Assembly: GCA_964645155.1 (NCBI GenBank)
Contig: CAZYBG010000150.1
Location: 1-5,905 of the forward strand
Direction: 5' to 3'
Length of the DNA: 5,905 nt
From: CAZYBG01 sp964645155
GTDB taxonomy: Bacteria; Pseudomonadota; Alphaproteobacteria; Rhodobacterales; Rhodobacteraceae
Below, in pieces: positions 5,054-5,905 of this stretch. Both the position numbers and the translations under genes were made by a program. The notes under the pieces are model-generated. The model worked only from the letters and a program-made list of their open reading frames with translations. It ran no database searches and was not told where the DNA came from. Numbering within the stretch: the stretch's first letter is position 1; the number at the start of each line of letters is the position of its first letter.

Positions 5054-5905
5054 ATGGTCGAAACAGCCGAGGCGACGAAGGATCGGACCGGAGGTGCTGG
5101 GGACAGCAGCACCAAGAGCGGTGGAAGCCAGCCGTCGGACGTCGACAGGGCGGCGGAGACCACAAGGGCAGCGATGGACAACGCCCGCATGGCCGATGCG
5201 ACCCGCGCCGGCGCCCGCGCGGCCGAGAGCGTGCTGGCCGATGCCGCGCGCAGCGTCGGCGGACCCGCCGCCACGGAGGCCTCCGCCACGGAGGCCGCCG
5301 GCACATCCCTGCCGGCCGGGCCGACCGCCGCGGCGGCCGCAACTGCGGCGTCGGCCACGACGCACACCCTGTCGGGACAGGCGGTCGCGGCGCTCGACGC
5401 CCGCTTTGCCCCCGCGCAGGCGGCCGGCGTCGTCGAATCGCTCCGCGGGCTCATGACGCCCTCCGCCGTGGCCAAGACCGTGGCGCGCGGCGTATCCATA
5501 GCGGCCACGGCGACCCTGACGCCAACGAACACGGCCAATCCCACCCATGTCGCCCTCGGTCCCGACCTGCGTGCGACTTTCCCCCACGACTCGCCATTCG
5601 GCGAGGTCGAGGTGCGCCGGAGCGGCAACTGGCAGGGCACCGGCGTCGCCGTGCAGCAGACACCCGACGGCCTCGCCCTCGACCGCGCGGCGCTCGAGGC
5701 CGCGGCGGGGCCGCTGCCGGACGAGCTTCGCGCAGCGCTCGACACGGCCGTCGTCGAACGCCGCTCGGCCGTCGATCCGGCGCTGTCGACCCACAGTTCG
5801 CGTGCCCGCGCTTTCGCGGCAGCCACGGCGAACGGCATGCAGAACTGGCAGGCCCATCACCGGATCGGCTTCGCGTCGATCGCCTCGCTGCCGCAAAGCG
5901 CGCAG
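5054..5905 (+). CDS. Candidate exported toxin with AHH-type HNH/EndoVII nuclease motif, 3'-truncated
   Basis: The frame is open for 284 codons from ATG 5054 to the window edge, with G or C at most third positions. Residues 1-150 are rich in Ala, Thr, Ser and Gly, with helix-prone stretches (RAAETTRAAMDNARMADATR, AARAAESVLADAARSVG as parts of one segment) and a 15-bp tandem repeat encoding ATEAS/ATEAA. No signal peptide or membrane anchor is visible. Residues 162-169 read NPTHVALG. A more structured part follows (about 185-245, with NWQGTGVAV and LPDELRAALDTAVVERR). At the edge comes GMQNWQAHHRIGFASIASLP (262-281). A W-x-A-H-H motif followed by a hydrophobic stretch is the hallmark of the AHH family of predicted HNH/EndoVII nucleases found as C-terminal domains of polymorphic toxins. 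The remaining HNH residues would lie beyond the window, so catalytic completeness cannot be judged. It lies 67 bp after the DUF1521-like gene on the same strand; T3SS export is inferred. Confidence 0.7.
   Translation, partial: MVETAEATKDRTGGAGDSSTKSGGSQPSDVDRAAETTRAAMDNARMADATRAGARAAESVLADAARSVGGPAATEASATEAAGTSLPAGPTAAAAATAASATTHTLSGQAVAALDARFAPAQAAGVVESLRGLMTPSAVAKTVARGVSIAATATLTPTNTANPTHVALGPDLRATFPHDSPFGEVEVRRSGNWQGTGVAVQQTPDGLALDRAALEAAAGPLPDELRAALDTAVVERRSAVDPALSTHSSRARAFAAATANGMQNWQAHHRIGFASIASLPQSAQ

Noticed and set aside
5270..5299. 15-bp tandem repeat (GCCACGGAGGCC core, two copies at 5270 and 5285)
   Set aside because: Two in-frame copies encoding ATEAS/ATEAA within an Ala-rich linker; ordinary low-complexity expansion and not a regulatory or mobile repeat.
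5537..5560. The NPTHVALG string as evidence of a duplicated or relocated SctU C-terminal domain
   Set aside because: None of the other SctU cytoplasmic-domain marks (EFKREIKDQEGD, GIRYVEGETP) occur around it, so homology to SctU is not supported; only the short string is reported as a finding.
3898..5838. 646-residue open frame on the minus strand, with related minus-strand frames at 4323-4781, 4832-5896 and 4977-5342
   Set aside because: It runs antisense to two plus-strand genes that have good ribosome binding sites and recognisable motifs (GDPHF, HGLLGQTF, WQAHH). Long antisense frames are expected in DNA with such high GC at third positions, and the translation shows no family pattern.
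1..5905. Search for tRNA/rRNA genes, CRISPR arrays, insertion-sequence ends and integrase or transposase genes
   Set aside because: No spaced identical repeats, terminal inverted repeats with flanking duplications, tRNA-like cloverleaf or transposase motifs were seen by eye; almost the whole window is coding.

Overview
The window is very GC-rich, with G or C at nearly every third codon position. Its left 60% carries the export-apparatus genes of a non-flagellar type III secretion system (T3SS). The base composition, the DUF1521-type protein and the injectisome-type SctRSTU suggest a proteobacterium, possibly an alphaproteobacterium. The taxonomic call is inference only; nothing here fixes a genus.

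Positions 1-3359 hold one tightly packed plus-strand operon: the 3' end of sctQ (C-ring/sorting platform), then sctR, sctS, sctT and sctU. Junctions are 1-bp overlap, 11-bp gap, 3-bp gap and 4-bp overlap. The order Q-R-S-T-U is the standard one for injectisomes. sctQ has an internal ATG with a well-placed Shine-Dalgarno sequence just before its last SpoA domain, as expected for a separately translated SctQ-C. SctU is full length, but its NPTH autocleavage motif is replaced in register by GDGG (residues 266-269), so this SctU should not self-cleave in the usual way.

Positions 3367-3717 hold a small, lysine-free, acidic minus-strand gene of unknown function that converges on sctU. A 171-bp non-coding region (3718-3888) separates it from the next plus-strand gene and has a UUCG-capped hairpin just before that gene's ribosome binding site.

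Positions 3889-5905 look like a cargo module. The first gene encodes a 365-residue DUF1521/MIIA-like protein with a single GD-PH self-cleavage motif, the domain type found in the rhizobial T3SS effector NopE1. After a strong hairpin and a perfect AGGAGG site, a second gene starts at 5054 and is cut by the window edge. It has a long disordered Ala/Thr/Ser-rich N-terminal half, an isolated NPTH-V-A-L-G string, and a NWQAHH motif at the edge typical of AHH-type HNH/EndoVII nuclease toxins.

Working model (inference): SctQ-U form part of the export machine, and the two right-hand genes encode exported proteins, one self-cleaving and one perhaps a nuclease. The most unusual combination is a T3SS whose autoprotease switch has lost its catalytic motif, next to a candidate cargo gene with a different Asp-Pro self-cleavage motif.
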